Assembly: GCA_964641415.1 (NCBI GenBank)
Contig: CAZXMW010000004.1
Span: 62,001 to 126,000, forward strand
Source of the DNA: JAHECW01 sp964641415
Lineage (GTDB): Bacteria; Acidobacteriota; Thermoanaerobaculia; Thermoanaerobaculales; Sulfomarinibacteraceae
Direction of reading: 5' to 3'
Length of the DNA: 64,000 nt
In this document: one piece after another, positions 8,022-17,406 of the stretch
How positions within the stretch are numbered: position 1 is the first letter of the stretch
How the letters are laid out: each line of letters starts with the position of its first letter
The notes under the pieces: model-generated
Seen by the model: the letters and a program-made list of their open reading frames with translations, nothing else
What the model was told of the DNA's origin: nothing
Databases searched by the model: none
Made by a program: the position numbers and the translations under genes

Positions 8022-8052
8022 ATGGGGTCCCCGGACGGTTCCACCGCCGCGG

Positions 8053-11000
8053 TCACAGGTCCTCGAGTCCGAGCTTCTTGATCTGGTACAGCAGCGCCTG
8101 CCTCGAGATCCCGAGCTCACGGGCGGTGCGGCTCCGGTTGCCGCGGTGCCGGTTCAGCATCTCGGTCAGCAGCCGTTGCTTGAACTCGGCTAGCGAGCTC
8201 TCCCAGGTCCCGGTCGCAATCGTTCGCCCCGCGGTCAGCGGCAGGTGCTCGGGCCTGACCACTCCGGAGCCGGCCCGAGCCATGGCAACCTCGACCGTGT
8301 GGCGCAGCTCGCGCAGGTTTCCCGGCCAGTCGTGGTCGAGCAGAGCCCGCTCGGCGGCGCCGCTCCACGCCGACGCAGGCAACCCGTGACGGTCGACGGC
8401 ATCTTGTTCGAAGATCGACCGCAGCACCGGAATGTCCTCCGGCCGCTCGCGCAACGCGGGCACTCGAATCCGGGCGACCGCGATCCGGTAGAAGAGATCC
8501 TCACGAAAGCGACCCTGACGGACCCGCCGCTCCAGGTTGCGGTGGGTCGCGCAGACGACGCGAACGTCGACCTCGAGGCTCCGGTCCGAGCCGACCGGCC
8601 GAACCTCCCCCGACTCGAGAAAGCGGAGCAGCTTGACCTGAAGGGCGCTGTCGAGATCCCCGACCTCGTCCAGGAACAGGGTTCCCCGGTCGGCGCTGCG
8701 GACCAGCCCGAGCCGCGCCCGATCGGCCCCGGTGAATGCTCCCTTGAGCGAGCCGAAGAGTTCCGACTCGAGGAGGTTGGCGGGCACCGCCGCGATGTTG
8801 ACTGCGACGAAGTCGCCGGCTCGGCCGGACAACCGGTGGATCTCGCGCGCAGCCACGTCCTTGCCCGATCCGGTCTCACCCTCGACGAGCACCGCGAACC
8901 GGGCCGCTGCGGTACGGACGATCTCGCGCCGCAGATCGGCGGTCGCCGGCGACACGCCGTCGAGCCGGACCCCCGATCCGTCATCGGCATCGGCGGTCTC
9001 GACGGCGTGGGGCGCCGTCGACTCGAGAACGTCGAACAGCAGCGACCATCCCGCCTTCGAAACCGGAGCCGGTCCGAGCGGCGCCAACGTCAGGCCCCCG
9101 CGCACGACCGGCTCTCCCGGAGCTCCGTGCCCGACCCGAAACAGGACGCGCCCGCCGTGGGTCGCCGACAGCACGAGCCCGGAGATTCCGAGCGGCGCCA
9201 GGGCGCCCTCGATGACCTCAGCGTCGATGCCGGCGCCACGCGCTCGGCGAACGATTCCGGTCAGCGACCCGAGCAGGCCCTCGACACGCTCGCCCTCCCA
9301 CCAAAGGCGTCGGGCCCAACCGGTCATGCCGTGCGCATCGAGCTGGCGAACGGCCGCGGCCAACCGGGCGGAATCGGCGACACCGGCGCCGAGCCCGAGC
9401 TCGCGGAGGACTGCCGCACCGAGGGCGTTCTGGACCGTCACGCGACCGTCCGACTCGGCCGCCGTCGAATCGTCAACCCGGCGCCTTCGAGCGCGGGCCG
9501 CTGCCGCCGCGGCCGCGATCCCCCAGAGGTCCTCACTGACCGGACCCGGGCTCGGCGCCCCGGCGGCGACCGCCGCGAGCTCTCGCCAGGCCTCCGCTTC
9601 GGCCCCTCCTTCGGAAAGCAGGCGCAGCGCCTCGCCGAGCTCGCCCCCCAGCAAGGCGCGGACGCCGTGCAGCAGCGACAGCGCCTGAACCAGGGGCGGC
9701 GCGGTCATTTCTCGGACCGGAGGCAGAGCGGCCACGCGAGCACGAAAGCCGTCGAGGTCGCCGATCGCGAGATCGAGTCGCGCCCGCTCCACGGTCACGA
9801 ACAACGAATCATCGCCGTCGGAGATGGCGTCGAGCCGAGCCGCGGCCCGATCGACCCGCAGCGCGTCGATGTCGGCCACGGCGAGGTTGTGAAGCGGGTC
9901 CCGGATCCGATTGCAGAAACCCGCTGCCTGGAACAAACGGTACGCGCTCATGGTCGCCAGGGCCGCGTCCCGGTCTCGACCCTGTTCGGCGAGAGCGGTG
10001 CCGAGGTTGACCAGCATCAGCGCCCGCCGTCCGGGCGATCGCTCGGCCCGGATCAGCCTGCGCAGCAGACCGATCGCGAGGCGGTGGTCTCCGCAGACCG
10101 TGGCGCGAACCGACCGCTCGAAGAGCACCAGTCCGACGAGCTCGGGGTGGCCTCCAGCGTGCTCCCGGCGCCACCCGGCGTCGTCGAGGCGCTCGGGCTC
10201 GAGCAGGGCGGTGAGCCGAATCTCCACCCACCGGCGGAGGGGGCCGACCAGCCGTTCTGAAGCGTCGTGCACCATTTTCAGGGGCTCGGTCGCCTGCCGC
10301 CGACCGCGCCACAGATTGCGGCGCACGCCGACCAGTGCCACCTCGGCACAGGCCCGCGCCGCGGGTGTCAGATCGATCGATCGGGGCAGCTCGACCTCGA
10401 GGCCCGGGCTGCGGTCGAGCAGCCGAAGCCAGCTCGTCCACGGTCGAGCGATCTCGTCGTCGAGAGCGTCCAGGACACGTCTGGCGCCGTGGACGTCCGC
10501 CAGGCCGAGACAGGCCTCGGCGAGGGCGATGTCGGCGCCTGGCCCGAGCGCTCCGGGCGCCACGGCCGACAGCAGGTCGCGGACCGGCCACGAGTCCAGG
10601 TCGTCGAGCCGCTGCCGCGCCCAGTCCAGCAACGGCCCGGGGTTGCCGCCGGCCAGGGAGCGGTGGAGGATGTGGCGCGGGTCGTCGTGAGCGAACAGGT
10701 CCGCGACGTCGCCGTGCCGCGGATCGACTCTCAGGGGCGCCGGTTCGGGGAGCATCACCAACCCGTCACCAATCCGCACCACGCGCTCGCGGGCTGCCTG
10801 TCGCAGGGACTCGGCATCGCTGTCCGCAAGCTCGAGCGCGAGATCCACCGGCACTCCGTCGGGGGCCAGACCGGCGGTCGACACCAGCCCGTCGAAGCAG
10901 CCGGCCCGCCTTTGCCGCCGGTCGCGAAACAGCCGCGTCGCAGAGGTCGTCAGCCAGCGCCGGTCGGCGCCCGAGAACGGGTCGAAGCGACCGTTGCGAT

Positions 11001-11886
11001 GATCCAGCCAGCGCAGCCTCGGGGCCGGGCTCAGGCCGATCACCGCCACGTGGTTGGCCACCCGCGAGCCGTCGAACACCGGCGCCGGCGCCGCGGTCCA
11101 GCCGTGGGGCAACGAACCGAGCACGAGCAGTGAGCTCGACCGGTCGCCCGGCCGGTCAACCAGCGATGCCAGCGTCGACGAGTCGAGCTCCCCGACGACA
11201 ATCTGCAGAGCGCCGTCGCCGGGACATTCGGCGATCTTCGTCACGGTTTCGCCGAGGCGCGCCAGCTCGAGCGTGGCCGCCGTGCGTCGCCGGCGGGCCG
11301 CCGACCACACGGCCGCGCCGAGTCTGATGGCGATCCCAGCATCGCGCACCTCATAGAGCAAGGTGTCGCCCGGCTCGGGCTCCGGCGGCATCGACCAGCG
11401 GAGCATCCACAGCGCACGCGCTGTCGCACGGTCGAGCGGCAGCACGAGCTCGTCGAGCAGGTGCTCGATGACCCGGTCGAGTCCACCGGCCGGCTCTGGA
11501 AGGCCCGAGGACAGCCGCTCCCGGTCGATGCCGGTCACCGCGGCCACCGCGTCGAGCGCCCCGGCGGCAGTTGCCTCTGCCGCGCCCTCGCCGCCTCCGA
11601 GGCGCTGCCACACCGGCGACAGGGGCACCGGCAGAGCCGGCAGCACGACCCGCGGGCCGTCGTCCGTGATCTCGACCGACGCTCGCCGGAGAGCCCAACG
11701 TCCCGGCCAGAGCTCGAACTCGGCGAGCAGCGCGGTGACCGCGACCAGCTGCAGCGCGACGGCGGCACGCAGCCCGGCCTCGAGGTCCGTGGCGAGCACT
11801 CGCTCGGACCCGGATCGGCCCGTTGCGGCCGGCAGCGGCAGCGCCGGATGCTCGACCAGCAGCGCCTGCGGCCAGGCCCCGGTCAT
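8053..11886 (-). CDS. Giant sigma-54-dependent transcriptional activator
   Basis: A 1277-residue enhancer-binding protein. The C-terminal third has the AAA+ engine: Walker A GETGSGKD at 1003-1010, the sigma-54-contacting GAFTGA at 1049-1054, Walker B LFLDEVGD from about 1070 and DWPGNLREL near 1186. A Fis-type helix-turn-helix follows at about 1250-1277. The ~975 residues before it are an Ala/Leu/Arg-rich helical region, TPR-like in its later half, with no receiver or GAF domain that I can recognise, far longer than usual sensory modules. The start ATG 11886 overlaps the aroA stop as ATGA, so it is co-translated with aroA. It is a good candidate to activate the adjacent sigma-54 promoter at 7767. 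Confidence 0.9.
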   Translation of the reverse strand: MTGAWPQALLVEHPALPLPAATGRSGSERVLATDLEAGLRAAVALQLVAVTALLAEFELWPGRWALRRASVEITDDGPRVVLPALPVPLSPVWQRLGGGEGAAEATAAGALDAVAAVTGIDRERLSSGLPEPAGGLDRVIEHLLDELVLPLDRATARALWMLRWSMPPEPEPGDTLLYEVRDAGIAIRLGAAVWSAARRRRTAATLELARLGETVTKIAECPGDGALQIVVGELDSSTLASLVDRPGDRSSSLLVLGSLPHGWTAAPAPVFDGSRVANHVAVIGLSPAPRLRWLDHRNGRFDPFSGADRRWLTTSATRLFRDRRQRRAGCFDGLVSTAGLAPDGVPVDLALELADSDAESLRQAARERVVRIGDGLVMLPEPAPLRVDPRHGDVADLFAHDDPRHILHRSLAGGNPGPLLDWARQRLDDLDSWPVRDLLSAVAPGALGPGADIALAEACLGLADVHGARRVLDALDDEIARPWTSWLRLLDRSPGLEVELPRSIDLTPAARACAEVALVGVRRNLWRGRRQATEPLKMVHDASERLVGPLRRWVEIRLTALLEPERLDDAGWRREHAGGHPELVGLVLFERSVRATVCGDHRLAIGLLRRLIRAERSPGRRALMLVNLGTALAEQGRDRDAALATMSAYRLFQAAGFCNRIRDPLHNLAVADIDALRVDRAAARLDAISDGDDSLFVTVERARLDLAIGDLDGFRARVAALPPVREMTAPPLVQALSLLHGVRALLGGELGEALRLLSEGGAEAEAWRELAAVAAGAPSPGPVSEDLWGIAAAAAAARARRRRVDDSTAAESDGRVTVQNALGAAVLRELGLGAGVADSARLAAAVRQLDAHGMTGWARRLWWEGERVEGLLGSLTGIVRRARGAGIDAEVIEGALAPLGISGLVLSATHGGRVLFRVGHGAPGEPVVRGGLTLAPLGPAPVSKAGWSLLFDVLESTAPHAVETADADDGSGVRLDGVSPATADLRREIVRTAAARFAVLVEGETGSGKDVAAREIHRLSGRAGDFVAVNIAAVPANLLESELFGSLKGAFTGADRARLGLVRSADRGTLFLDEVGDLDSALQVKLLRFLESGEVRPVGSDRSLEVDVRVVCATHRNLERRVRQGRFREDLFYRIAVARIRVPALRERPEDIPVLRSIFEQDAVDRHGLPASAWSGAAERALLDHDWPGNLRELRHTVEVAMARAGSGVVRPEHLPLTAGRTIATGTWESSLAEFKQRLLTEMLNRHRGNRSRTARELGISRQALLYQIKKLGLEDL

Positions 11887-13157
11887 GGCGGCGACGTCGA
11901 GCCCGACAGCAGCCGTTCCCACATCGACCAGAAACCGGGGAATGACTTGGCGACGCAGTCGCCGTCATCGAGGGCGAGGGGTCCCGCCGCCAGCGCGGCA
12001 ACCGCCATCGCCATGGCGACGCGATGGTCTCCCGCTGCGGTGACCTCGACCGGCCCGTGGCGACGACGCCGCAGGCCTCCGGTCACCTCGAGCCGGGACC
12101 GGTCGGCGTCGAAGGTCGCGCCGAGCCGCGACAGGTTGTCGATCATCACCGCCCACCGGTCGCTCTCCTTGTGGCGGAGGTGCTCGAGACCGGTCAGGGT
12201 CGAGCCCTCCGGGCCCGCGGCGGCGACCACCACCAGTGCCGGGAAGAGGTCCGGCGTGGGCCCCAAATCGGCCTCGAACGGTCGAACCGCACGGCCCGAC
12301 ACCGTCATGCCGTCGTGGTCGAAATCTGTCCTGATGCCGGCGTTTGCAAGCAGCGCCGCAACCGCCCGGTCGCCCTGACGGCTGACCGGTGACAGTCTCG
12401 GTATCCGGATCCGCCCGCCCGCGACCGCGACCGCCGCGGCGGGGAATGCGGCTGCCGACCAGTCGGTCTCGATGGCGACGTCCGACGGAACGTAGCCGCC
12501 GGGCTCGACCCGCCAGCGGTGCTTGGCGACTGGACGCACCGATGCCCCGAACTCCTCGATGGCCTGCAGGGTGAGATCGAGATAAGGCCGTGACGGGATC
12601 GGACCTTCGACGACGAGGTCGAGGCCGTTGCTCATCAGCGGTCCGGCGAGCAGCAGCGACGACACGAACTGAGACGACACCTCGGGTCGGATTCGGACAG
12701 CCCCCCCCGCCAGCTGCCGGCCGACCACCTCGACCGGAAGAAAGCCGTCGCGGTGCCGAATCTCGGACCCGAGTCCGATGAGCGCGTCGATCAGGGGAGC
12801 CATCGGACGCTCGCGCAGCCGAGGGCTGCCGTCGACTCGAAAGCGACCTTCTACGCAGGCGAGCAGGCCGAGAATCAACCGCGCGCCGGTGCCGGAGTCC
12901 CTCAGGTCGACCCTTCCCTCCGACCCGGGGCGCCGCGGACCGACGACGATCTCTCGCTCCCACGTGACACTCCAGCCCGCAGCGGTCAGCGCATCCGCGA
13001 GCAGGCGCGTGTCATCGCAGTCGAGAGGCCACCGGATCCGGCCTCCGCCCGCCGCGGCGGCGACGATCAGAGCTCGGTTCGTCAGGCTCTTGGACGTCGG
13101 CACCTCGGCCGTGGCATCGAGGCCGGATACCGAACCGGGAAGCAGCCGCCGGATCAT
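11883..13157 (-). CDS. aroA: 3-phosphoshikimate 1-carboxyvinyltransferase (EPSP synthase)
   Basis: Joins phosphoenolpyruvate to shikimate-3-phosphate on the route to aromatic amino acids. At 424 residues it has the family length. TSKSLTNRA (residues 21-29) carries the substrate-binding Lys23, DSGTGAR lies near 87, and the C-terminal half has LGPTPDLFPAL and HKESDRW, all diagnostic. The sequence is divergent from the Escherichia coli type, for example SGTGAR where many have NAGTAMR. It follows the LpxH-like gene by 40 bases and overlaps the regulator gene, so it seems to be the middle gene of a three-gene operon. Confidence 0.93.
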   Translation of the reverse strand: MIRRLLPGSVSGLDATAEVPTSKSLTNRALIVAAAAGGGRIRWPLDCDDTRLLADALTAAGWSVTWEREIVVGPRRPGSEGRVDLRDSGTGARLILGLLACVEGRFRVDGSPRLRERPMAPLIDALIGLGSEIRHRDGFLPVEVVGRQLAGGAVRIRPEVSSQFVSSLLLAGPLMSNGLDLVVEGPIPSRPYLDLTLQAIEEFGASVRPVAKHRWRVEPGGYVPSDVAIETDWSAAAFPAAAVAVAGGRIRIPRLSPVSRQGDRAVAALLANAGIRTDFDHDGMTVSGRAVRPFEADLGPTPDLFPALVVVAAAGPEGSTLTGLEHLRHKESDRWAVMIDNLSRLGATFDADRSRLEVTGGLRRRRHGPVEVTAAGDHRVAMAMAVAALAAGPLALDDGDCVAKSFPGFWSMWERLLSGSTSPP

Positions 13158-13197
13158 CGCCGGCTGCCGCCGGTCGAAGCGCGAGCTGTCTGTCGGG

Positions 13198-13944
13198 TCA
13201 CTCGACGATTGTGAAAAGCGCGGGCGCCGGTGTCAAGTTATTCTCCACCATGGTCAGCGTTCCGTCGGGCTCGATCAGCGCACCGCGGCCGGTCTCGAGC
13301 CAGGCCGGGAGCACCGCCGCCGCGCGGTCGTCTTTCCGGTACCACCACGTGGTGTGAAAGTGCCCCCACAGCAGCAGGTCGACGCCCTCGGACCAGGCGC
13401 CTTCCGCGGCGGCTCGGAGGCTCGCGAGCGGCTTGTGATAGCGGAAGCGCCGGTTGGTCGCGGCGAGGCGTGCCTCCATCCCGCGGACAATGGCGTTGGC
13501 CATCGACCGCGGCAGCAGCCGTGCCCAAGCCCGAGCCGGCGCCGATTTCGAGAATCGCGACCAGAAACGGTACTGGAGATCGCGGAGGTTCACCTTGTCG
13601 CCGTGCACCAGACGGATCCGGCGTTCGCCGGCGTTGAACTCGCGGCTCGGTCCGCTCCAGTCGATCTCCCCTCGCAGGTCACGAGCATCGAGAAAGAAGT
13701 CTCGATTGCCCTCGATGATCCCGATTTTCACACCCTCGCTGCGCAGCGCCCGCCACGTCGTGATGACCTCGAGGACGCTCGGCGTCCAGAACTTGGACAT
13801 TCCGATCAGATACTGAAATCCGTCCCCGAGGTAGATGATCTCGGTCACAGCCCGCGACCGGGCCTCGAGTAGCATCGAAACCATGTCGGCAACATCACCC
13901 GGACGCTGCCCGACATGGGCATCGGCGATCACCAAACGCCGCAT
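13198..13944 (-). CDS. LpxH-like UDP-2,3-diacylglucosamine pyrophosphatase / metallophosphoesterase
   Basis: A calcineurin-like phosphoesterase of 248 residues. With the start at ATG 13944 the metal ligands fall at Asp8, His10, Asp41, Asn80, His114, His195 and His197, nearly the exact numbering of Escherichia coli LpxH. That supports both the start and the function: hydrolysis of UDP-2,3-diacylglucosamine in lipid A synthesis at the inner membrane. GNRDFF (79-84) and GHFH (194-197) are the motif cores. A -10 box sits seven bases upstream, so the mRNA may be leaderless. A general phosphoesterase role cannot be excluded. Confidence 0.8.
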   Translation of the reverse strand: MRRLVIADAHVGQRPGDVADMVSMLLEARSRAVTEIIYLGDGFQYLIGMSKFWTPSVLEVITTWRALRSEGVKIGIIEGNRDFFLDARDLRGEIDWSGPSREFNAGERRIRLVHGDKVNLRDLQYRFWSRFSKSAPARAWARLLPRSMANAIVRGMEARLAATNRRFRYHKPLASLRAAAEGAWSEGVDLLLWGHFHTTWWYRKDDRAAAVLPAWLETGRGALIEPDGTLTMVENNLTPAPALFTIVE

Positions 13945-13951
13945 GCCGGCC

Positions 13952-13957
13952 ATACTA
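13952..13957 (-). promoter_or_regulatory. -10 box for leaderless LpxH-like gene
   Basis: TAGTAT on the minus strand ends seven bases before the ATG at 13944; no Shine-Dalgarno is seen. Confidence 0.45.
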
Positions 13958-14106
13958 CCCCAGGGCGGCGACCGCCCGTGGGGTATACTCGACATTCACC
14001 CCGAACGGCAGGAGCATCGGTCGGGATCGGTCGCGGCGACCGCCGAGCGGTCGGCGGTGATCCGTCGGCGGCCGCCCGACCCCGTCGAGTGATTGGAGGT
14101 CGCGTC

Positions 14107-17100
14107 GTGTCCGCCATGCTTCCGCACAGGCTGATCGGTGCCGGGGCCGCCGCCCTGTGGGCAGCCCTGTCCGCCTCCGGTGCGACGATCGCGCCCGAGC
14201 TCGAGGCGGGCATCGACGGCGGACGGAGCCAGAACGTGATCATCCACGTCCAGGGCGGCGCCGACACCAAGCTCGCGCTCGGGCCGGTGTCCGGCGAAGC
14301 CGAACGTCGACGGCTCGCGGAGGTCGAGCGGATCCTGACCGACGTTCTCGCCGAGATTGAGGCCGCGGCGGCTCCGGACGAGTTGGTTGTCAGCCGGAAC
14401 TTCCTTCTGCAGCCGGCGTTCGCGGCCGAGGTCGGCCCCGATGTCCTGCGAACGCTCGCCACGCACCCTCGAATCCGTTGGATCGAGCCTGACCGCGGTT
14501 GGACTCTGGCCACCCTCGAGGGCCTCGAGCTCATCGGGGCCGACATCCTCCACGACCTCGGGATCGCCGGGGAGGGCGCCGCCATCGCGGTGATCGACTC
14601 CGGAATCGACTACCTGCACCCGACGCTCGGCAATGGACAGATTCCCAATGCCAAGGTCGTTCACGGCGTCGACCTCGCCGACGGCGACGACGATCCCATG
14701 GACTGCAGCGGCCACGGCACCGCGGTCGCGTCTGTGGCCGCCGGTTCGACCTATCAGTGGAGCCCGGGCCGGCGGTTCGCCGGTGGCGTCGCTCCGGCCG
14801 CCAAGATCCTGGCGTACAAGGTGACGTCGGACGACGGCTGCCGGGTTGCTGCAACCAGCGCGGTCGTCGCCGCCATCGAAGATGCGGTCCTGCGCCGCGA
14901 GGGTGGCGACTACCGCCTCGCAGCGATCAACATCTCGCTCGGGGGCGGCGCATTCGAGGGTCCCTGCGACGCCGACAACGCGGCGTACGCCGAGGCGGTC
15001 CGGACCGCGGTCGAGTCCGGCATCGTGGTGGTCGCGGCCGCCGGCAACGGAGGCGAGCCGAGCTCTCTCAGCGTGCCGGCGTGTCTCGGCGACGCCATCG
15101 CTGTCGGATCGGTGTGGGACGCCGACCCGAGCTGGATCGGATACAGCTTCTGCCTCGACCCCGAGTGCACCAGGTTCTGCGACGACAGCTTCCGCTGGCA
15201 AGGCGCAGTTTCGTGTTACTCCAACTCGAGCCCGTTCCTCGATCTGCTCGCGCCGTCGGAGTACTTGAGGGCCGCGGCGAAGGACGGCGTGATGGTCGAC
15301 TTCGGCGGCACCTCCGGCGCCGCGGCATATGTCGCCGGCGCGGTCGCGCTGCTGTCAGAGGCCGTGCCAAACCTCTCACCGACCGCGACCCGGCATCTGC
15401 TCGCGACCAGCGGCGCGCCGAAGATGGACGACAAGAACGGGCTCGTCCGGCCGATGGTCGATCTCGCCGCTGCGATCGAGGCCGCGAGCCGGGTGGCAGT
15501 GACCCAAGACCACGGACTGTTGATCGCCCCGAGAGCGGACTCTCCCACCCGGTCGGAGCTTCGGTTCGACCACCCGGGCCCGATCGGCAGCATGCGGGTC
15601 ATGGTCGACCTGGCGCATCCCGATCCCGATCAGCTCCGGCTCGTTCTCACCGCACCGGACGGGACCACAGTCGTGCTACACGACGGCGCCGAGCTTCCGG
15701 CCGCCGCCGGCGCCGCCGGACAGGGCATTGCCGCCACCTACCCGGATGACGTCGAACCGGTGGAGAGCCTCGGCGTCTTCGCCGGTCGCAGCCCGACCGG
15801 TGTCTGGGACCTGACGATCTTCAACGAGCTGGACGGTGCGACGCCCGGGGCGCCGGCGACCCTGATCGGCTGGTCGCTCGCCCTGGAAACCCCCGACCAG
15901 CCGCTGGCTGCCCAGACCAGCCTGGTGTTCCCGGTGGTCGCCCACAGCGCCGGGGCCCACGGCACGAGCTGGCGCTCGGACGTTCGTCTCTTCAACCCGA
16001 TCGGGGACGTGGACGCCCGGGTCCGGTTGTTTCTGGTCGACTCTCCGGGGCAGGAGCTCGTCGAGAGCAGGCAGACCGACGTGATCGTGCCCCACGGCAC
16101 CGTCGTCGGACTCGACGAGGTCGTTCAACGGCGCTTCGGCCTCGACGACGCCACCGGCACGCTGCTGGTCGAGGATCCGACCGGGGCGGTCCGCCACGGC
16201 AGCTCTCGCACCTACACGGAGGCGGAGAGCGGCGCCTACGGCCAGTACATTCCATCGGCGCCGGACGGCGCCCCCTCGACCGGCGCCGGTGAACCGCCGC
16301 TGGTCGTGCTGCCCGTCCTCGGCGACGACCACCGCGTGAACATGGGCTTCACCGAGGTCTCCGGCGCTTCGGCCACGGTGGCGATTTCGCTGATCGACGC
16401 CGAGAGCGGGGCCGCCACGGGACCGTCCACTTTCCACTCGATCAGCCGGTTCGCCAATCTGCAGCTCAACGACATCCTGTCCCGTGCCGGGCCGGGGACG
16501 GCGGACAACGCCTATGCCGAGATCACGGTCGTCCAGGGCAACGGCCGCATCGTCGCCTACGCCTCGGTGATCGACAACCGGACCGGCGACGCGGTCTTCA
16601 TCAGCGGCGTCAAAGCGACAGTGACGGCGTCGCTCCTGATTCCGGTGGTTGCCAGCGCCGAGGGGCAGCTCGGCACCAGCTGGCAGAGCGATCTGCGGGT
16701 GCTCAACCACGGCAGCTTCTCGGTGCACGTCGACGCCGAGCTCCGATTGCACGGCGGCTTCGGCCTGCCGCCGGTGGTCAGGGGTTTCGAGCTGGGAAGC
16801 GGTGAGGCGATTTTCATCGACGACGTGGTCGGTTCGTTCTTCGCTCTCGACGACATCGTGGCCTCGCTGCGTCTGGTCCCCCGCGAGGGGCCGGCAGCCC
16901 TGTTCGCGACCTCCCGAACCGCCAATCACAGTCCTTCCGGAACCTACGGTCAGTACGTTCCCGCGCTGCTCGACGGCGAGGGTCTGGTTCAGACCGGCGC
17001 AATCCTCCATGTCAGCAAGACCTCCGCCTCGAGAACCAACGTCGGGATCGTCGAGACCGGCGGCGGCCACGTTCACCTGGTCGTTCGACTGACCGACCGA

Positions 17101-17334
17101 TTCGGGCGCACCCTCGGATCGCCGATCCCTCTCAGTCTCAGTCCGTTGGACTCGACCCAGCTCAACGACATTTTCTCTGTGGTCGGCGCCGAGGCCCACG
17201 AGCACGCTCGGGTCGAGGTCGAGCGGACCGCGGGTACGGGTCGGTTCTTCGCCTACGGCTCGGTGGTCGACGCGGTTTCCGGCGACGCGATCTTCGTTCC
17301 AGTCGTCGCCGTCGAGACCTCGCTAACTAACTGA
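14107..17334 (+). CDS. Secreted subtilisin-like serine protease (S8) with P domain and duplicated C-terminal module
   Basis: GTG 14107 has GGAGG seven bases upstream and opens a signal peptide (residues 1-25) of a 1075-residue exported protease. The catalytic triad is clear: Asp164 (AVIDSGID), His203 (SGHGTAVAS) and Ser403 (GGTSGAAAYVAG). An inhibitor-like propeptide precedes the catalytic domain. A proprotein-convertase-like P domain covers about 475-590. Two copies of a ~230-residue module follow (about 600-830 and 835-1075), each with a GTSW(R/Q)SD start, a GQY(I/V)P segment and a QLND segment, probably for surface attachment or substrate binding. It is followed after 72 bases by another secreted protein. 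Confidence 0.92.
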   Translation: MSAMLPHRLIGAGAAALWAALSASGATIAPELEAGIDGGRSQNVIIHVQGGADTKLALGPVSGEAERRRLAEVERILTDVLAEIEAAAAPDELVVSRNFLLQPAFAAEVGPDVLRTLATHPRIRWIEPDRGWTLATLEGLELIGADILHDLGIAGEGAAIAVIDSGIDYLHPTLGNGQIPNAKVVHGVDLADGDDDPMDCSGHGTAVASVAAGSTYQWSPGRRFAGGVAPAAKILAYKVTSDDGCRVAATSAVVAAIEDAVLRREGGDYRLAAINISLGGGAFEGPCDADNAAYAEAVRTAVESGIVVVAAAGNGGEPSSLSVPACLGDAIAVGSVWDADPSWIGYSFCLDPECTRFCDDSFRWQGAVSCYSNSSPFLDLLAPSEYLRAAAKDGVMVDFGGTSGAAAYVAGAVALLSEAVPNLSPTATRHLLATSGAPKMDDKNGLVRPMVDLAAAIEAASRVAVTQDHGLLIAPRADSPTRSELRFDHPGPIGSMRVMVDLAHPDPDQLRLVLTAPDGTTVVLHDGAELPAAAGAAGQGIAATYPDDVEPVESLGVFAGRSPTGVWDLTIFNELDGATPGAPATLIGWSLALETPDQPLAAQTSLVFPVVAHSAGAHGTSWRSDVRLFNPIGDVDARVRLFLVDSPGQELVESRQTDVIVPHGTVVGLDEVVQRRFGLDDATGTLLVEDPTGAVRHGSSRTYTEAESGAYGQYIPSAPDGAPSTGAGEPPLVVLPVLGDDHRVNMGFTEVSGASATVAISLIDAESGAATGPSTFHSISRFANLQLNDILSRAGPGTADNAYAEITVVQGNGRIVAYASVIDNRTGDAVFISGVKATVTASLLIPVVASAEGQLGTSWQSDLRVLNHGSFSVHVDAELRLHGGFGLPPVVRGFELGSGEAIFIDDVVGSFFALDDIVASLRLVPREGPAALFATSRTANHSPSGTYGQYVPALLDGEGLVQTGAILHVSKTSASRTNVGIVETGGGHVHLVVRLTDRFGRTLGSPIPLSLSPLDSTQLNDIFSVVGAEAHEHARVEVERTAGTGRFFAYGSVVDAVSGDAIFVPVVAVETSLTN

Positions 17335-17406
17335 TCCGGCACGTGATCTCGGTCACCGGCGGAGCTGCTCCCGCTGCTATGATCGAGGTGAGGGAGGACG
17401 CGAGGA

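Noticed and set aside
13996..17205. Long minus-strand open frames opposite the subtilase gene
   Set aside because: They are mirror frames of a GC-rich gene with a full catalytic triad; the translations are Arg/Gly/Asp-rich without domains.
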